A stretch of 37,662 bases of DNA, from positions 1-37,662 of the forward strand of contig JANWYF010000130.1 in the NCBI GenBank assembly GCA_025057055.1, read 5' to 3'. Below the pieces are notes generated by a model that saw only the letters and a list, made by a program, of their open reading frames with translations, did no database searches and was not told the DNA's origin. This document shows, one piece after another, positions 37,197-37,662 of this stretch. Position 1 is the stretch's first letter. Every line of letters starts with the position of its first letter. The position numbers and the translations under genes were made by a program. The DNA is from Rhodovarius sp. (lineage in GTDB: Bacteria; Pseudomonadota; Alphaproteobacteria; Acetobacterales; Acetobacteraceae).

Positions 37197-37662
37197 TCAC
37201 CACCGTCCCATCGGGCTCGACCAGCCAAGTGTGGATGGAGTTCTTGTGGTAGATGCTCTCCACGCCGCGGGCGGCGCGCAGAGCCGTGATGGTGGGCTGC
37301 ACCCGCCCCGTCTCGTCCATCGCGCGCGATTGCAGGAAGGCGGTCTGCCCCTCGCGCCATTCCCAGGGGATGCGGAAGCGGGTGAGCGCCATCGGCAACA
37401 CCGGCTCCTGCAGGGTGGCGGTGCGCCAGTTATCGCCGCCGTCCACGCTCACATCCACCCGCGTGATCCGCCCGGCGCCGGACCAGGCAAGCCCCTGGAT
37501 CTCGACGAAGCCGGGCCTGCCATGCAGCGGCTTTTCCGGGCAGGGGTAGGTGATGACGCTGTTGACCTCGTTGACGAAGGTGAATTGGCGCGACAGCCCG
37601 TCGGGCATCAGGTCGGTGTAGGTGCGCGTCTCCCAGCGGGTGAACCAGGGCCGGTCGCCCAC
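37177..37662 (-). CDS. soxC: SoxC (sulfite-oxidase-like molybdopterin subunit), C-terminal part; truncated by window edge
   Basis: PWFTRWETRTYTDLMPDGLSRQFTFVNEVNSVITYPCPE...RPGFVEIQGLAWSGAGRITRVDVSVDGGDNWRTATLQEPVLPMALTRFRIPWEWREG; Mo-co dimerisation domain. Confidence 0.88.
   Translation of the reverse strand: MGDRPWFTRWETRTYTDLMPDGLSRQFTFVNEVNSVITYPCPEKPLHGRPGFVEIQGLAWSGAGRITRVDVSVDGGDNWRTATLQEPVLPMALTRFRIPWEWREGQTAFLQSRAMDETGRVQPTITALRAARGVESIYHKNSIHTWLVEPDGTVVNVQIDA

Overview
High-GC alphaproteobacterial chromosomal window, probably Rhodospirillales/Acetobacteraceae-like (inferred from gene content and protein style). It carries about 38 supportable protein-coding genes. I see no tRNA, rRNA, CRISPR array, transposase or phage module. 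Recognisable blocks, left to right: MDR-type oxidoreductase, VOC protein, FAD oxidoreductase, formate-THF ligase and ExoD; an acyl-CoA dehydrogenase/Bug-type SBP pair; uvrB; FAH hydrolase, xthA, tsaB, rimI, TusA-like, MucR, Fur, OlsB-like, YgfZ and ICMT-like; a TRAP transporter (DctPQM) catabolic region with a second DctP, an amidohydrolase, a maleate-isomerase-like racemase and an NMT1-like protein; an LsrB/VtlR-type LysR gene, trxB and a divergent Lrp gene; HIBYL-CoA-hydrolase-like, exported SOD, xanthine-dehydrogenase-family large subunit and HIG1 protein; a small Hint-domain protein divergent from a giant TPR-GT32-like glycosyltransferase; and the end of a sox cluster (soxC partial, soxD, DsrE-like). 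The strongest unannotated signals are two candidate small RNAs. One is AbcR/alpha-r15-like, on the minus strand directly downstream of the LsrB/VtlR-like gene (about 23742-23850). The other lies between uvrB and the FAH gene, with a near-consensus promoter, C-rich loops and an intrinsic terminator (about 10762-10881). Also notable are a predicted exported SOD with Gln at the normally invariant gateway Tyr34 and a cysteine-free LsrB-like regulator. Most very long overlapping ORFs in the supplied track are GC-driven shadow ORFs. Start codons below were refined by eye from the ORF translations.
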